Both the position numbers and the translations under genes were made by a program. From an uncultured Bacteroidales bacterium (GTDB taxonomy: Bacteria > Bacteroidota > Bacteroidia > Bacteroidales > P3), in contig OMWJ01000013.1 of NCBI GenBank assembly GCA_900314725.1, positions 1 through 64,000 of the forward strand: a stretch of DNA of 64,000 nt, given 5' to 3'. Positions within the stretch are counted from its first letter, which is position 1, and each line of letters begins with the position of its first letter. Below the pieces are notes generated by a model. The model was not told the origin of the DNA and made no database searches. It saw nothing but the letters and a program-made list of their open reading frames with translations. Of this stretch, positions 24,817-34,596 are shown piece after piece.

Positions 24817-27093
24817 TTATTTTACGATGATTTCATCTAAGAATATCCACGATTTATTAGTGTAGGAAGCGTGCCAAGAAGGAAGAGTCTTCGTTGCCTC
24901 TATCTGAAATCTCACATAGCGGAACTTGTCTTTTATCTTAAAGGAATATTCTTGTATTGCTGGGTTGTTTTTGTTGTTGCCGTTGCCGTTCATTTCTCCT
25001 ACTTTAGTAAAGTTTTTGCCGTCTAAGGATATAAGACAGATGACTTTCAACGGATGAAGTATCCAAGCATGAGGCAAAGCCAGAGAAGATATTGTTGCCG
25101 TGCGGTTGGAATAAACTTTTTCTAAATCCACCGTTGTTGTTGCGTCCTTGCCCCACCAACCTATCCAACTCATCTTAAAATCTGCTGCTCCACGTGTTCC
25201 ATCTGTCAAGGTGTTTGGGTCTCCTTTGCAGTAGTTAGTTGCAGGCATAGGATCACATGTTACTTGTTTTTGAAAAGCGACATTGTTCTCCACTGAGTTT
25301 TCTATGGTGCGTTTAAGTGCTTTGTAGTAGGTGTCAGGCTTTAGTCCGTTTTCATTTAAAGACTCCACACCTGCTCGCTTACATATATCATAGAATATCT
25401 CCACCCTTTGAGCCATATCTTCTTTAAGTTCCCACGTGTTTTTATTTTTCTTGAAGAAACCTCTCTCGCCATAAACATCAGCTTTGGCTATCTCCAATAT
25501 TGCGTAATGAATCGGAAGGTGTGCTGTCTGCACTCTAAGAAAAGCTTTCTTATCTTTCTTGGTTGCCTCTTCAGCTTGATAAAGTATGCTGTCGTAACGT
25601 TGCAAGTTCTCTTGGCTGAGGATATTGTCTTTGTAGTTTGTAGGAGGTCCGTAGATATCCAAGCCGACAGTGGATTTATAGCTTATAGCCACGCTTTCTA
25701 AGTCGTCCATATACTGTCTGACTTTCTTTGCTCCTGCTCCATAGTAGTTGAGCATAAACTCACTGATTATGGAGTCTTGTTTAAGATTAGGATTCCAAAG
25801 AAGCTTAGCCAAAAGATAGTTCTTCAACTCTGCAAACTCATGACCTTTGTTGCAGTTGGCTTGCTGAAACTGCATATTTGCTCCATTCTTGACAAAGTAC
25901 TTGATATTTGGTTGCAAGACGTGCATATTAGGGAACGGACACATATAGTGAGCAAAATCACATTCATAATCCCAAAGAAAGATATTCTTGCTTACCTTTG
26001 CCCAATCTTCCAAATCCTTGGCAAAAGAAGAAGTAGGATTTTTTTGTTTCTCTTCCTCTATGGTTATATTTCTGTTTGCCTCAATAGTGCAGAGCATTAT
26101 CTGGACGTTCTTTTCAGGCTTTAGGGTTTTAGGACATTTTCTTGAATACTGATAAGCTAAAGTGGATATTAACTTGTTAGGAAACTCTTTTGCTATACGA
26201 TTAACAAATGCTATGATAGGAGCAGCAGGAGAACCTTCTTTTTCTATCAAAGCCTTGCATTTAGGACATTGACAATAAGTTGGGTTATCGTTTTGAGATA
26301 CACTCCACCAATCACACTCAGGTTGTAGAATCATAGCCTGTCTAAGATTTTCTTTCATTATTTTGAAGACATCTTCGTTTGACCAACAGACCTGGTCTCT
26401 CACTCTCTGGCCATTGACCATGGCAAAGTATTCGGGATGTGAAACAAAATACTCTTTGTCGGAACACAACTTAGACGCTGTATGAACAAAAAAACCTTTA
26501 GCAAACGTTTCGGTGTATAAGTCGGTCTTCAACCATTTTTGAAAGTCTTTGTTTCTTTTGGTGTAATTGGAATTAACCTCTCTAAAGACGTTAGGAGAAC
26601 GGAAAGAATAGGAAAGAGTCTTGCTAAGATACAAGTTTTTTGTTTTAGGATAAACGTTGCAATCAACAGCATATTTTCTGACACCTAACTCTCTTTCCAA
26701 AAAATCTACAACAGAATAATATGAATTTGAACCATTGAATATAAGTTTTTTGTCTTTCACTACGTAGGAAGACATAGCTGAATTGTTTCTATTGAAGTCT
26801 TTTATTAGACCTCTTGCAGAACCAATAATAAATTCTTCATTTTGTCTTGGATAAGTATCATTGAATATAGGAAGTTTTACACTACAAGTCTTTTGGATTA
26901 CTTCCTGCAAAAGATTAGCAGCCTCTTTTTCATCTTGCTTTGCATTCTTAGGTATTACGATAATGTATTTGCTCTTGGAATTTTCAACTATTGCTATCTT
27001 ATCTCTGGGTATAGAAGTAGCATTGTTCTTCTGTGCATTAACAGAGAACAACATAAGAAAACAATTGATAAGCATTAATAATATCCTCTTCAT
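24817..27093 (-). CDS. DUF4838 protein with glycoside-hydrolase-like N-terminus and F5/8-type C-terminal domain
   Basis: 758 residues. The ATG at 27093 is preferred over the one at 27102 because it starts a clean signal peptide (MKRILLMLINCFLMLFSVNA). Residues 25-120 resemble the N-terminal domain of alpha-glucuronidase-like enzymes (IVIPKNAKQDEKEAANLLQEVI). The DUF4838 core follows with conserved Trp/Cys segments (ECDWWSVSQNDNPTYCQCPKC, NIFLWDYECDFAHYMCPFPN). The last 150 residues form a discoidin-like sugar-binding domain (IGWWGKDATTTVDLEKVY to WIFLDEIIVK). It is probably a secreted carbohydrate-active enzyme, but no catalytic pair can be assigned by eye. It is transcribed away from the relA operon. 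Confidence 0.75.
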   Translation of the reverse strand: MKRILLMLINCFLMLFSVNAQKNNATSIPRDKIAIVENSKSKYIIVIPKNAKQDEKEAANLLQEVIQKTCSVKLPIFNDTYPRQNEEFIIGSARGLIKDFNRNNSAMSSYVVKDKKLIFNGSNSYYSVVDFLERELGVRKYAVDCNVYPKTKNLYLSKTLSYSFRSPNVFREVNSNYTKRNKDFQKWLKTDLYTETFAKGFFVHTASKLCSDKEYFVSHPEYFAMVNGQRVRDQVCWSNEDVFKIMKENLRQAMILQPECDWWSVSQNDNPTYCQCPKCKALIEKEGSPAAPIIAFVNRIAKEFPNKLISTLAYQYSRKCPKTLKPEKNVQIMLCTIEANRNITIEEEKQKNPTSSFAKDLEDWAKVSKNIFLWDYECDFAHYMCPFPNMHVLQPNIKYFVKNGANMQFQQANCNKGHEFAELKNYLLAKLLWNPNLKQDSIISEFMLNYYGAGAKKVRQYMDDLESVAISYKSTVGLDIYGPPTNYKDNILSQENLQRYDSILYQAEEATKKDKKAFLRVQTAHLPIHYAILEIAKADVYGERGFFKKNKNTWELKEDMAQRVEIFYDICKRAGVESLNENGLKPDTYYKALKRTIENSVENNVAFQKQVTCDPMPATNYCKGDPNTLTDGTRGAADFKMSWIGWWGKDATTTVDLEKVYSNRTATISSLALPHAWILHPLKVICLISLDGKNFTKVGEMNGNGNNKNNPAIQEYSFKIKDKFRYVRFQIEATKTLPSWHASYTNKSWIFLDEIIVK

Positions 27094-27118
27094 AAATAGC
27101 ATTTTTTATACGAAAGTA

Positions 27119-27126
27119 CAAAAGTA
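27119..27126 (-). promoter_or_regulatory. -7 element of the DUF4838 gene
   Basis: The minus strand reads TACTTTTG, 25 bp before the ATG at 27093. No TTTG lies at the proper spacing. Confidence 0.45.
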
Positions 27127-27199
27127 CAAAAAAATTTTGAAATAAACACGTTTTGAAATTATTTTTTATTGGTTTTATCAAAAGAATGATATTATTTTG

Positions 27200-27207
27200 T
27201 AAATTTG
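27200..27207 (+). promoter_or_regulatory. -7 element of the relA operon
   Basis: TAAATTTG followed by CAA fits the consensus. It puts the transcript start near 27213, so the TTG at 27218 cannot be a realistic start and the ATG at 27245 is preferred. Confidence 0.5.
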
Positions 27208-27244
27208 CAAACTTGGATTGCTTAGTGAAAAAAAGCTAAAAGAT

Positions 27245-29464
27245 ATGTATATTGTTGATGAAGAATTAGAGCGTAAGGAAATACTTTATAAATATAAAAG
27301 AATACTGTCTGCTGTATATAACAGAACGACAAAGCAAGAACGTTTAATGATACGTAAAGCTTTTACTATCGCGAACAATGCTCATAGTGGCGTTAGAAGA
27401 AAAAGTGGAGAACCTTATATTTATCATCCTTTGGAAGTTGCTCGTATTGCTGCAGAAGATTTAGGATTAGGTTATATCTCTTTATGCTGTGCGTTATTGC
27501 ATGATGTTGTTGAGGACACTGAATACACTTTAGAAGATATACAAAACATCTTTGGAGATAAGGTAGCTCATATTGTTGATGGACTGACAAAGATACAAGA
27601 TGTTTTTGATTATAATACTAAAAGCATACAATCTGAAAACTTTAAGAAGATTCTTATTTCTATGGGAGATGATGTAAGAGTAATTCTTCTAAAACTCTGC
27701 GACAGGTTGCACAACATGAGAACTCTTGATTCCATGTCTGAAAAGAAACAACTGAAAATTGCTTCAGAGACACAGTTTCTTTATGTTCCTTTAGCACATA
27801 GATTAGGACTGTATAAAATAAAAAGTGAATTAGAAGACCTTGCAACAAAATATATCAATCCAAAAGCATACTACACCATACAAGAAAAACTAAAAGACAC
27901 TGAAGAAGAAAGACAGACTTTTATTGCTGACTTTTGCAAGCCTATCAATGAAAAACTGAAAGAAAAAGGATATAACTTCACTCTTTCCCATCGTGTCAAG
28001 AGTATAACGTCTATTCTCGGCAAGATAGAGAAAAAGAATGTAAAGTTTGAAGAAATATATGATATTTTTGCCATTAGAATAATACTGAATGTCCCTTCTG
28101 AAATAGAGAAAAGTAGTTGCTATGATGTTTATGGGCTTATTGTTTCTATGTATGAAGAAAGAAAAGACCGCTATAGAAACTGGCTAACAAAACCTAAAAA
28201 CAATGGCTATGAAGCACTGCATACAACTGTTATGAGCAAAGCAGGAAAATGGGTAGAAGTTCAGATTCGTTCCTCACGTATGGACGAAATAGCAGAAAAA
28301 GGAGTGGCAGCTCATTATCTATATAAAGAAGTAGAGGAAGGAGAATTGGACCCTGGTATGGATTCGTGGCTAAGTAAGATTCGCGACCTTTTAGACAATC
28401 CAACAACTTCTGCTATAGAGTTTGTCAATGATTTCAAGATGAATATCATTGCAGACGAAATAACAGTCTTCACTCCTAAAGGGAAAAGCATCACCTTGCC
28501 TTATGGCTCTTCTGTGCTTGACTTTGCTTTCAATATTCATACAGAATTAGGACTAAAATGTATCGGTGCCAAGGTTAATTACAAAGTTGTACCTATTGAT
28601 TATAAACTACACGCTGCCGATCAAGTAGAAATAATAACCTCTTCTATTGCTAAACCTGAAGAGAGTTGGCTTAAACTTGTCCGAACACCAAAAGCAATAC
28701 AAGAAATCCGCAGAGCAATAAAAGCATTTAAAGAACAATTCAAAGAAGAAGGAGAAGAACTACTAAAACAATTATTTACTCAAACAAAAACAGAATACAA
28801 AAAAGACAATATCATTAAACTACAACATTATGTCTCTTGCGACAATCTTGTTGATTTATATTATAAGGTATATAATAAAGAGATTGACAAACATGTTATT
28901 CAGTCTTGCTTTAATAAAGAAGAAAAGAAATCGTCTTTCATTTTCCTAAAGAATCCTCTAAAGAAAAACAAAGGCAATATAACTCTTAGTGAACAAATAT
29001 CACAGACAATACAGGAAAATCCTGAAAAAGTATTGCTGAATCAAGATGTAGAATCGCTACCATACGTTACTGCAAAATGTTGTAATCCTCTTCCCGGTGA
29101 TGATATTGTAGGCCTAATAAAAGACGGATGCATAGATGTTCATCGTACTTCTTGTCCTAAGGCTGTAGATGAAATGAGTAAATATGGTAATCATATCATC
29201 AAAGCAAAATGGAGAGAGAATGAAAAGATAACATTCCTTGCTGGTATAAAAATTCAAGGAATTGACCGTAAAGGTTTGCTACAAGAATTAGCAAGAGTTA
29301 TCTCTGAAGTTTGGAATATAAATATGCGTTCTTTGGCAATGGAGAGTAGCGAAGGAATCTTTGAAGGTTCTATTATGATGTATATTTCCAATGCCGATAG
29401 CCTTAATCAGTTAATGGATAATATCTCTAAGATAGACGGAATAGAAAGCGTTAAACGAATGTAA
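27245..29464 (+). CDS. Bifunctional (p)ppGpp synthetase/hydrolase, RelA/SpoT family
   Basis: 739 residues from the ATG at 27245. All domains are present in order: HD hydrolase (YIYHPLEVARIAAEDL, LLHDVVEDTEYT, intact HD pair); synthetase (VKSITSILGKIEKKN, EEIYDIFAIRIIL, NNGYEALHTTVM); TGS (ITVFTPKGKSITLPYGSSVLDFAFNIH); a Cys-rich zinc-finger segment (AKCCNPLPGDDIVG, HRTSCPKA); and a C-terminal ACT domain (DRKGLLQELARVISE). Both catalytic halves look intact, so it should make and degrade the stringent-response alarmone in response to uncharged tRNA on the ribosome and to other stresses. It is the first gene of a seven-gene operon, with the next ATG 48 bp downstream. Confidence 0.92.
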   Translation: MYIVDEELERKEILYKYKRILSAVYNRTTKQERLMIRKAFTIANNAHSGVRRKSGEPYIYHPLEVARIAAEDLGLGYISLCCALLHDVVEDTEYTLEDIQNIFGDKVAHIVDGLTKIQDVFDYNTKSIQSENFKKILISMGDDVRVILLKLCDRLHNMRTLDSMSEKKQLKIASETQFLYVPLAHRLGLYKIKSELEDLATKYINPKAYYTIQEKLKDTEEERQTFIADFCKPINEKLKEKGYNFTLSHRVKSITSILGKIEKKNVKFEEIYDIFAIRIILNVPSEIEKSSCYDVYGLIVSMYEERKDRYRNWLTKPKNNGYEALHTTVMSKAGKWVEVQIRSSRMDEIAEKGVAAHYLYKEVEEGELDPGMDSWLSKIRDLLDNPTTSAIEFVNDFKMNIIADEITVFTPKGKSITLPYGSSVLDFAFNIHTELGLKCIGAKVNYKVVPIDYKLHAADQVEIITSSIAKPEESWLKLVRTPKAIQEIRRAIKAFKEQFKEEGEELLKQLFTQTKTEYKKDNIIKLQHYVSCDNLVDLYYKVYNKEIDKHVIQSCFNKEEKKSSFIFLKNPLKKNKGNITLSEQISQTIQENPEKVLLNQDVESLPYVTAKCCNPLPGDDIVGLIKDGCIDVHRTSCPKAVDEMSKYGNHIIKAKWRENEKITFLAGIKIQGIDRKGLLQELARVISEVWNINMRSLAMESSEGIFEGSIMMYISNADSLNQLMDNISKIDGIESVKRM

Positions 29465-29512
29465 AAAAAGAAAACAAAACAAGATTGGAATAGTTTTTGA
29501 AATTAACTTAGT

Positions 29513-32056
29513 ATGAAAGAGTTTAAATATTGGATCACTACAGTTATATTATTAATATGTGTATCTGAACTGACAGCACAAAACACTGTAGTAACAGGAA
29601 AAATAACAGATAAAAAAACAGGAGAATCCCTGCCTTATGTTAATATAACTGTAAATAAAACTTCTTCTCATTTTACAGGAACGATGTCTGACGACAAAGG
29701 AGAGTATTCTATAAAAACTTCAGCAACATTTGATACTATAATATTTCAATTTGTCGGCTATGAAACATTAAAAGTAAAAGTAAAACCACGCCAAATACAA
29801 AAACTTAATGTCGCTCTTGTGCCAATGGTTACCACTTTAGAGGAAACAAAGATTGTTGCTAAAAAAGAAAAATATCATCGTAAAAACAATCCAGCTGTAA
29901 TTCTTATAGAAAATGTTATCGCCCACAAAAAACAGAATGGAATAACATCACAAGAGTATTATCAATATCGCTCTCATGAAAAAACAGAACTATCTCTTTT
30001 AGGTGTCAATGATTCTTTAAGAAATAAAGGTGCATTCAAAAAGCTTGGCTTTATGTTTGACAACCTGCAACAAAGTGAGTTTGACGACAGAAAGTATATG
30101 CCTATCTACTTTATGGAAAACCTCTACGAAAACTACTACAGAAAAAGCCCTACTTGTTCAAAGACTATGCTCATAGGACAAAAAGAAATGTCTTTTTCAA
30201 AGTTCATAGAACCGCAGACAATGGAATTTATGCTTAATGATGCTTTTGGAAATGTTGATATTTATTCTTCGTCCATTAAAATACTAAGCAATGAATTAAT
30301 TTCTCCATTGTCTTCGTATGGGACAAGGTTCTACCAGTTTTTCCTAACTGACACGATAGAATACAAAGGAGACTCTTGTATTGTTTTAGCGTTTAACCCT
30401 GCCAATATGAGAGATATTGGATTTAGCGGAAAACTATGGATAACAAAAGACTCTCTCTATGCTGTAAAAAAGATATTCTTAGACTTTCCTAAAAAGACAA
30501 GCATAAATTTTGTTAAGAATTTATCTATTTTGCAAGAATATGAAAGAATAAATGGACAACTATGTTTAGTAGAAGATAAAACAATATTGGACGGCAACTT
30601 CTACGGAGCTAATATGTATGGTAAAAGAGAAAACTTTTATTCTGATTACACTTTCAATCAACCTTTGGCTGAAAGTTTCTATAACAACAACGATATAACT
30701 ACAAGAGTGGAAGGATTTAATAAACGTAGTAACTCATGGTGGGAAGAAAACAGAATAGACCCTTTGACACAAAGCGAACAAAACACGTATGATATTCCTT
30801 CTAATTTAAACAGTTTGACAGGGTACAAAATTATAATGAACACTGCAATGGCATTCATTTCAGGTTATATAGACCTCGGATGGTTTGATTATGGCCCGGT
30901 TGAAAACACTCTGTCTTGGAATTCTGTAGAAGGAGCAAGAATAAGATTAGGAGGAAAGACTAATGTTAATTTCCACAAGCATTTATTCCTTAATGGTTTT
31001 GTAGCCTACGGAACAAAGGATGAAACAATAAAATACAATGCTGAGGTGATGTATTCTTTTGCTGATAAACTGTATCACCAGTGGGAGTTCCCTATTAATT
31101 TACTAACCGTAGGAATAGAAAGAAATACAGATATTCCTGGACAACACCTTGAAATGGGAACATACGACAGGTTTTTCCTTTCTTTCAATAGAGGAGATAT
31201 TGATATGATGACCTTAAACAAAAAAATCTATGCAGAATATCAATATGAAACGATGTCTCAGTTTTCTACTAAACTTAGAACAGAGTATATGGAAATGCGC
31301 CCTTTGGCAAATTTAACCTTCAACTCTTGGGATGGAACAAAGACATACGATCCTTTGACTTCTATGTCTTTCAACGTAGAGTTAAGATATGCTAAAAATG
31401 AGCAATTCTATCAATCGCAAAAGTTTAGAATGACAATGAACTCAACATCCCCTATCTATACATTAAACTATTCTTATCACTCTCCTTTATTCAACTCAGA
31501 TTATGAATTTCATAAAGTGGAAGCAACTATATATAAACGATGGTTTATCCTTTCTTTTGGATTTGCAGACATTACAATAAAAGGAGGTCAGGTTTTTGGC
31601 AAGACAGCATATCCTCTTTTATTTGTTCATCAAGCTAACCAAAATTGGGCTTATCAAGACGAGAGTTTTAACCTTATGAATTATTTCGAGTTTGTAAGTG
31701 ATAGATATGTTCAAGGAATACTCAACTATAACTTCAATGGATATATATTTAATCGTATTCCTCTTCTAAATAGATTAAAATGGAGAGAAGTTTTTGCAGT
31801 AAAAGCTATTTGGGGAGAGATAACAAAAGATAATATGCCATCTGCCGATAATCCAACTCTTATGGATTTTGCAAAGGACGACAAAGGTAGATATAAAACC
31901 TATACATTAGAAAAAGAACCATACATTGAAGCAAACGTTGGAATAGATAATATATTTAAGGTAATGAGAATAGACTATGTCAGACGTTTTACTTACTTAG
32001 ACAATCCTAACATATCAAAATGGGGAATAAGATTTAGATTCCGTTTTACTTTCTAA
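29513..32056 (+). CDS. DUF5686 outer-membrane protein with carboxypeptidase-regulatory-like plug
   Basis: 847 residues with a signal peptide ending ELTAQ. Residues 25-115 form a CarboxypepD_reg-like beta sandwich (GKITDKKTGESLPYVNITV, GEYSIKTSATFDTIIFQFVGYE). The long remainder matches the DUF5686 pattern and ends in paired aromatic strands (SKWGIRFRFRFTF), indicating an outer-membrane barrel. The family is widespread in Bacteroidota with no known substrate. It lies 20 bp before the nucleotidyltransferase/ATP-grasp gene, in the same operon as the presumed lipid-headgroup genes, so a role in moving or inserting their product is conceivable but unproven. Confidence 0.75.
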   Translation: MKEFKYWITTVILLICVSELTAQNTVVTGKITDKKTGESLPYVNITVNKTSSHFTGTMSDDKGEYSIKTSATFDTIIFQFVGYETLKVKVKPRQIQKLNVALVPMVTTLEETKIVAKKEKYHRKNNPAVILIENVIAHKKQNGITSQEYYQYRSHEKTELSLLGVNDSLRNKGAFKKLGFMFDNLQQSEFDDRKYMPIYFMENLYENYYRKSPTCSKTMLIGQKEMSFSKFIEPQTMEFMLNDAFGNVDIYSSSIKILSNELISPLSSYGTRFYQFFLTDTIEYKGDSCIVLAFNPANMRDIGFSGKLWITKDSLYAVKKIFLDFPKKTSINFVKNLSILQEYERINGQLCLVEDKTILDGNFYGANMYGKRENFYSDYTFNQPLAESFYNNNDITTRVEGFNKRSNSWWEENRIDPLTQSEQNTYDIPSNLNSLTGYKIIMNTAMAFISGYIDLGWFDYGPVENTLSWNSVEGARIRLGGKTNVNFHKHLFLNGFVAYGTKDETIKYNAEVMYSFADKLYHQWEFPINLLTVGIERNTDIPGQHLEMGTYDRFFLSFNRGDIDMMTLNKKIYAEYQYETMSQFSTKLRTEYMEMRPLANLTFNSWDGTKTYDPLTSMSFNVELRYAKNEQFYQSQKFRMTMNSTSPIYTLNYSYHSPLFNSDYEFHKVEATIYKRWFILSFGFADITIKGGQVFGKTAYPLLFVHQANQNWAYQDESFNLMNYFEFVSDRYVQGILNYNFNGYIFNRIPLLNRLKWREVFAVKAIWGEITKDNMPSADNPTLMDFAKDDKGRYKTYTLEKEPYIEANVGIDNIFKVMRIDYVRRFTYLDNPNISKWGIRFRFRFTF

Positions 32057-32076
32057 CAGAAAATAATATATAGATA

Positions 32077-33630
32077 ATGAATTACGCGATAATAGCAGCA
32101 GGAGAAGGTTCTCGTTTAAGAAAAGAAGGTTTTAAGAGTGTTAAACCTTTAGTCAAAGTTTGCGGAGAATATTTAATAGAAAGACTTATTCGTATCTTTA
32201 AAGATAATAAAGCAGAACAAATCTCTATTATTATAAACGAAGAAAGCGAAGACCTGCAACAATTTTTAAACAGCAGAGACTTTGGAGTAAAAATTAACCT
32301 CATCGTAAAATCAACTCCATCTTCTTTACACAGTTTTTGGAACATAATACATCATTCCAATTTTGAAGAATGCTGCCTTACAACTGTTGATACCATTTTC
32401 AATGAGAATGATTTTAAACAATATATTTCCTATTTCCAAAAAGATAAGGAACTTGACGCTCTCATGGGAATAACAGATTTCATTGACGACGAAAAACCAT
32501 TATATGTACAGACAGATAACTACGGAAAGGTGGAAGCATATTTAGATAGTAATGACTTACATCTTACAGATAAAGTCTCTGCAGGAATATATTGTTTAAG
32601 AAAAAATGCTTTAAAAGTTGTAGATACAACCATAGAAAAAGGTATTTCGCGTATGCGTAACTATCAGCGAGCTTTGTTAGAAAATAATCTCAATGTGCAA
32701 TCTTTTCTTTTTGACAAAGTGATAGATATTGACCATGTGGAAGACATCTCAAAAGCGGAAGAGATCTTGAAATCCTGGCATAAAAAAGAAAATAAAATAC
32801 TTGCTCTTTATAGACAAAAAGATTTTTCTCCTAATTCGGAGGATAAAGATACATATATATTAAATGCCGTTGTAGAAGAATTAAGGCAAAAAGGCTACAA
32901 AACAGATTGCATTAATGAAATAGATTTTTCAAAAACGAACAACGACTATTCTCTTATTATTTCTATGGCAAGAGGAGAAAAAAATATAGAACTTCTGTCT
33001 GATTTAGAAAAAAGAGGAACCAAGGTCATCAACACCACTTTGTCAATAAAGAATTGTTTCAGAGAGCAACAAACAAAAATACTTCAACAGAACAATATAC
33101 CTATTCCAAAGACTACTATCGTTGATACAGACGCCTATGATATAGAAAGCTTTAAACAATTCAGTGAAGGAAACTTTTGGATAAAACGAGCAGACTTTCA
33201 AACAATAGAAGAACAAGATGTTTGCCGTCCTAAAAGTCTTGAACAAACAAAAAAAATATTCCTTAACTATAAATTACGAGGAATAAGTAAGGCTATTATT
33301 AGTGAACATATAGAAGGAGATATCATCAAGTTCTATGGCATAAGAAACACTGACTTCTTTTCATTCTCCTACCCTACAGAAGATAAGTTCCACAATAAAA
33401 TAAATCTCTCTAAAAATAGAATATCTTTTAATACACAAGCGTTTATTAAAGATGTCAATAAAGCAATTAATCTTTTGGACTTGGATATTTATGGTGGTGA
33501 TGCTATTATAGATGAAAGAGGAAACTATTATATAATAGACATAAATGATTTTCCTTCTTTTTCTGTGTGCAGAGAACAAGCCGCAAAGGAAATAGCAGAC
33601 ATGGTAACAAAGTATTTTATCAACAAATAA
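32077..33630 (+). CDS. Nucleotidyltransferase/ATP-grasp fusion protein
   Basis: 517 residues, two enzymes in one chain. Residues 1-225 are a sugar-phosphate-type nucleotidyltransferase: AIIAAGEGSRLRKEGFKS (the GxGxR nucleotide loop), VKPLVKVCGEYLIERLI, and LTTVDTIF where the metal-binding Asp sits. From about 240 on comes an ATP-grasp-like module: a pre-ATP-grasp half, then REQQTKILQQNNIPIPKT, NFWIKRAD, the clamp-like ISEHIEGDIIKFYGIR, and the metal-binding end DIYGGDAIIDERGNYYIIDIND. I infer that it makes a CDP- or other NDP-activated alcohol and forms a carboxylate-amine (or similar) bond. The next gene, a CDP-alcohol phosphotransferase, would use a CDP-activated product. Its gap to that gene is only 13 bp. 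Confidence 0.75.
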   Translation: MNYAIIAAGEGSRLRKEGFKSVKPLVKVCGEYLIERLIRIFKDNKAEQISIIINEESEDLQQFLNSRDFGVKINLIVKSTPSSLHSFWNIIHHSNFEECCLTTVDTIFNENDFKQYISYFQKDKELDALMGITDFIDDEKPLYVQTDNYGKVEAYLDSNDLHLTDKVSAGIYCLRKNALKVVDTTIEKGISRMRNYQRALLENNLNVQSFLFDKVIDIDHVEDISKAEEILKSWHKKENKILALYRQKDFSPNSEDKDTYILNAVVEELRQKGYKTDCINEIDFSKTNNDYSLIISMARGEKNIELLSDLEKRGTKVINTTLSIKNCFREQQTKILQQNNIPIPKTTIVDTDAYDIESFKQFSEGNFWIKRADFQTIEEQDVCRPKSLEQTKKIFLNYKLRGISKAIISEHIEGDIIKFYGIRNTDFFSFSYPTEDKFHNKINLSKNRISFNTQAFIKDVNKAINLLDLDIYGGDAIIDERGNYYIIDINDFPSFSVCREQAAKEIADMVTKYFINK

Positions 33631-33643
33631 CTAATATTAAAAT

Positions 33644-34582
33644 ATGCCAACAGAAAAACAAAAACTAAATATAGAAGATTCTTTAAAGTCAAAGGATACA
33701 GAAGAATGGCTTGATATACATTTCACTCGTAAAGTCGGTTTTCTTTGGGCAAAACTTGCTATCCCTTTACATATTACGCCCAATATGATTACTATCGCGA
33801 GTATCTTTATTGGAACTTTTGGTTCTTTTCTTTTCTATTACGATGACCTCAAAATTAATATAATCGGTATGCTTTGCTTGGTTTTAGCAAACACTTTTGA
33901 CAGTGCAGACGGCCAACTTGCAAGACTAACTAATAATAAAACTAAACTTGGACGCATACTTGATGGTTTAGCAGGAGATATTTGGTTTATTGTAATCTAT
34001 CTCGTTTTGGTTTTCAGAATAATAAACACAGGAGAATTTCCTACTCCTTTGGTATGGATTGTTGCTATTGTAGCAGGAATATCTCATGTTCTTGCCGCAG
34101 CAATGGCCGACTATTATAGAAATGTACATCTTTTCTTTGTAGATGGAAAGCACGGAAACGAACACGACACCTACAAGGCGGTAAAAGAGGAGTACAAAAA
34201 GATAAATTTTTCAAAATCTCCTTTCAAGAAAGTCTCTATGTTTTTCTATGCAAACTACACAAAACAGCAAGAAATGCTTTCTCCAAAGGTAAAAAACTTC
34301 TTCGCTACCTTATTCACGATGTATCCCAATGCAACTCCTAAGGATTTAAGCGAAGAAATAAGAGCTAAGAACAAACGTTTTATGCCTTTAACCAATATCT
34401 TACAATTCAACACCAGAGTTATCTTCCTTTTCTTTACCTTATTCATAAATAAAGTATGGCTGTATTTCTGCTTTGATATTCTGATAATGAATTCTATCTT
34501 GATATATCTGATTATTGGCGAAGAAAAACTTTTTAATTCGTACAATAAAGAACTTCATTCTCTTAATAAACTAAAACACTGA
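33644..34582 (+). CDS. CDP-alcohol phosphotransferase family protein
   Basis: 312 residues with about six membrane segments. The signature DSADGQLARLTNNKTKLGRILD runs from Asp86 to Asp107 (D-x2-D-G-x2-A-R-x8-G-x3-D). The final Asp of the family pattern, normally four residues after Asp107, is a Gly here, with Asp112 one place further on (GLAGDIWF). This suggests a divergent subfamily or a shifted active-site base. Such enzymes join a CDP-activated alcohol to another alcohol with loss of CMP, for example in phosphatidylinositol or di-inositol-phosphate synthesis. The direct neighbour supplies the likely nucleotide-activated substrate. The loop after helix 4 (YRNVHLFFVDGKHGNEHDTYKAV) is long for the family. 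Confidence 0.8.
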   Translation: MPTEKQKLNIEDSLKSKDTEEWLDIHFTRKVGFLWAKLAIPLHITPNMITIASIFIGTFGSFLFYYDDLKINIIGMLCLVLANTFDSADGQLARLTNNKTKLGRILDGLAGDIWFIVIYLVLVFRIINTGEFPTPLVWIVAIVAGISHVLAAAMADYYRNVHLFFVDGKHGNEHDTYKAVKEEYKKINFSKSPFKKVSMFFYANYTKQQEMLSPKVKNFFATLFTMYPNATPKDLSEEIRAKNKRFMPLTNILQFNTRVIFLFFTLFINKVWLYFCFDILIMNSILIYLIIGEEKLFNSYNKELHSLNKLKH

Positions 34583-34596
34583 GGTATTTCTTTCAA

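Noticed and set aside
24817-27093. A polysaccharide-utilisation locus
   Set aside because: No SusC/SusD pair or further glycoside hydrolases adjoin the DUF4838 gene.
27218-27244. A TTG start for the RelA/SpoT protein at 27218
   Set aside because: The -7 promoter box at 27200-27207 places transcription only a few bases before it; the ATG at 27245 is more plausible.
29513-32056. A TonB-dependent (SusC-like) receptor
   Set aside because: It has the carboxypeptidase-like plug domain but no TonB box or TonB-dependent barrel signature; length and pattern fit DUF5686.
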